From the NCBI GenBank assembly GCA_036971475.1, contig JBAIZL010000001.1, forward strand, positions 138,743,192-138,807,191: a DNA stretch of 64,000 bases, given 5' to 3'. The position numbers were made by a program, and so were the translations under genes. Each line of letters opens with the position of its first letter. The first letter of the stretch is position 1. This DNA comes from Prosapia bicincta. Lineage: Eukaryota > Arthropoda > Insecta > Hemiptera > Cercopidae. The notes under the pieces are model-generated. The model was not told the origin of the DNA. It saw only the letters and a list, made by a program, of their open reading frames with translations, and ran no database searches. This document shows positions 62,439 to 64,000 of the stretch, one piece after another.

Positions 62439-62483
62439 ACTCAAAGCTTTTCGTTGGTTTACATTACCAACATCCTCAGGAGT
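62439..62483 (-). ncRNA. Hammerhead-ribozyme-like motif (copy E)
   Basis: Minus strand: ACTC (62483-62480), core CTGAGGA (62479-62473), extra T, helix II GTTGGT...ACCAAC, GAAA (62452-62449), palindrome AAGCTT (62449-62444), T, GAGT (62442-62439). Helix I is ACTC/GAGT where copy D has ATTC/GAAT: a compensated change. All core positions fit the consensus. Confidence 0.82.
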
Positions 62484-62488
62484 ATTAG

Positions 62489-62728
62489 ACAAATATATAT
62501 AAGTCTAATTTCGCAACTCATTGTATTAATAATAATGATATGTTTCTTAATATAAATAATATGAAAATTATAAAAGAAGTAAATAAAGGGTTAAAAATGA
62601 ACGTATGTGAAGCATTTGAAATTTACAAACATAATATTATTAACAAATTAATAGATGAACAAATTCAAATACATTCTAAATACCATACTTTGTTCAATGT
62701 ATATAATGTTGTGGCAGCAGTGGAATAG
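62489..62728 (+). pseudogene. PLE protein, extreme C-terminal part
   Basis: The frame is open from 62489, upstream of the ATG at 62540: NIYKSNFATHCINNN, then MKIIKEVNKGLKMNVCEAF, EIYKHNIINKLIDEQIQ and KYHTLFNVYNVV. This corresponds to the last 80 residues of the 10318 protein (NIYKSNLATHCINNG ... LIDEQIQVRSRHQTIYKV). The GIY-YIG catalytic start is missing. It begins immediately next to the left inverted arm. Confidence 0.85.
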
Positions 62729-62829
62729 GTTTGGCAATATTGTAATAGATTTGGCAATTGTGTATTGCTTTATCTAGTAGCTTCATGTTTGTTAGACAGT
62801 TTTTTTTTTTTATCATTCTTAGTATTGTA

Positions 62830-62874
62830 ACTCTTGAGGATGTTGGTAATGTAAACCAACGAAAAGCTTTGAGT
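62830..62874 (+). ncRNA. Hammerhead-like motif with core mutation (copy F)
   Basis: Same as copy E on the opposite strand, but the core reads TTGAGGA: the conserved C3 is T. Helices I (ACTC/GAGT) and II are intact. Cleavage should be lost or strongly reduced. Confidence 0.7.
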
Positions 62875-62925
62875 TTATTATTCAATAAATTAAATATTCC
62901 TGTATTTGTGTATATTATTTGATCT

Positions 62926-62992
<67 letters not shown>

Positions 62993-63744
62993 GTATATAT
63001 ATACACATATATATATGCGAAAGTTAACTCGCATAAATACCAAGTAAGATTCTTGTTTAAGTACATAAGTGAAAGTGATAAGTAATACAAAAGGAACTAA
63101 AATAAAAATTGTCTTTGTTGATTTAAATAGGATTTTTTTTAATTGTTATACTACTTGTTATGTAATTGTCTTAGATATCTTTTGAGCAACAAGCAACAAC
63201 TGTCGCTTATACCTACATTTTTAAGTCTGCGAACAATGTCGGCCAGCCAGAGACCAATAAGTTAGTACGACAATGAGTCAGTGGTTACAGCATGAGTTTA
63301 TTGCTTTATTCCGTCCGGGAATCGACTTCCAAGGCCGTCTTTCTAGAATCAGCCTTAACAAGATTAGTGTCTTGAATGATCAAGTCCGAGTTTGTTTACG
63401 TACCGACTGCTATATAAGCAATAAAAAAATATAGACATTACCAGGTGGGTGCGCGAACCTCCCAAAGGCTTTGCGTTGACTGATTTCAAAACTAGGCTTG
63501 TTTGTACCGTGTTTCCACTACCCTTAACACATGTTAAGGAAAATAAATACAATATTACGTATATGAACTTTTGTTTCAAATCATACAACACAAATTGCTG
63601 AATGGACGGAATCTAAAGACCAAAAAATTGCTATACCAAAACAGTAAAAATGCACAGCAACAAAACTCACTTCAGTGCAGTAAGGACTATTAATGTGCCA
63701 AGAAACTGGGAGTAAATTTATATCCTCGAGAAACATTTAGTGTG
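62993..63744. other. Unique DNA; weak Pol III B-box-like strings
   Basis: Minus-strand 'gtcgattcccgg' (near 63320) and 'aggttcgcgcacc' (near 63450) resemble B boxes without clear A boxes. No gene recognised. Confidence 0.35.
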
Positions 63745-63888
63745 TTAAATCGTTTTTTTCAATTCCTTCTATTAGTTCACCCTCTTCCTATATATATTTG
63801 ATCCCTGATGATATTGGTACTGTTTACCAACGAAAAGCTTTGAATATAAATTAATAAATATTCTTGTATTTGAATAACCTGTTATTTT

Positions 63889-63948
<60 letters not shown>

Positions 63949-64000
63949 GTTTTCTTAATTAATAATTTAAAACAACATAGGTTATTCAAATACAAGAATA
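63745..64000 (+). mobile_element. PLE terminus pair, inverted around (AT)n, cut by window end
   Basis: 63745-63800 matches dispersed repeat R ('ccttctattagttcaccctc'). It is followed by a hammerhead-like motif and 'attcttgtatttgaataacc', then (AT)n (63891-63943). After it, 63966-64000 is the inverted copy of the same terminal block, so a second, minus-strand PLE continues beyond the window. Confidence 0.82.
63801..63845 (+). ncRNA. Hammerhead-ribozyme-like motif (copy G)
   Basis: Core CTGATGA (63805-63811), extra T, helix II ATTGGTA...TACCAAC (first pair lost, A against C), GAAA, palindrome AAGCTT, T, GAAT. Helix I ATCC/GAAT has one mismatch. Probably weakened. Confidence 0.7.

Larger units (their letters stand above)
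62288..62992 (+). mobile_element. Miniature PLE with inverted hammerhead-bearing ends between (AT)n tracts
   Basis: Arms of about 100 bp at 62383-62482 and 62829-62930 are inverted and almost identical ('gaataataaactcaaagctt', 'acacaaatacaggaatattt'). Between them lies a plus-strand PLE protein tail (62489-62728). Outside each arm is a pure (AT)n tract (62288-62351, 62929-62992). An inverted terminal segment at the 5' side is a known form of PLE insertion. Confidence 0.85.

Overview
This window looks like non-coding DNA from an animal, most likely an arthropod. It is AT-rich and dense in dinucleotide microsatellites. It carries insect-type TTAGG-like repeats, mariner and hAT DNA transposons, RNase H-bearing LINEs and Penelope-like retroelements (PLEs). 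I found no complete host protein gene. The best hint of a host gene is a 27-nt candidate microexon at 28278-28304, so part of the window may be intronic or intergenic DNA around a large gene. The species assignment is inference.

Layout. 1-10 kb: mostly unique AT-rich DNA, a dispersed repeat (1-400), a degenerate 116-bp array (2510-3660) and a 159-bp array (6607-7012). 10-12.5 kb: a PLE fragment with a GIY-YIG endonuclease and a hammerhead-like 3' end, a fold-back element carrying two opposed hammerhead-like motifs (11001-11257), and a dispersed element with a TTAGG-like tract. 14-23 kb: a 143-bp array, a second fold-back element and an 18-copy 174/175-bp satellite (19331-22680). 24-28 kb: a 5'-truncated LINE (24321-25700) and a 148-bp array. 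29-40 kb: further minisatellites (29755-30575, 32650-32992, 36055-37760), long (GT)n tracts and a PLE terminus. 41-42.5 kb: a small TIR element, then a second TTAGG-bearing element interrupted by a 786-bp non-autonomous hAT with a perfect 8-bp target duplication. 45.8-49.2 kb: a CA-rich array, a dead mariner, and pieces of two PLE families. 52.5-54 kb: a 33-bp minisatellite that yields long but meaningless open frames. 55-64 kb: a solo PLE terminus, tRNA-like pieces, an inverted repeat, a 5'-truncated LINE with an 11-bp target duplication (58942-61338), a miniature PLE with inverted ends (62288-62992), and an inverted PLE pair cut by the window end.

The most interesting signal is a set of about ten hammerhead-ribozyme-like motifs. 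Seven belong to one PLE lineage, at 10194, 38605, 48270, 55260, 62439, 62830 and 63801. Each has a CUGANGA-type core, a helix II, GAAA, then a palindromic helix III (AAGCUU) with no loop, which suggests a dimeric ribozyme. Helices I and II show compensating base changes between copies. A second PLE family and two fold-back elements carry related architectures with different palindromes. Most of these PLE termini directly abut (AT)n microsatellites.
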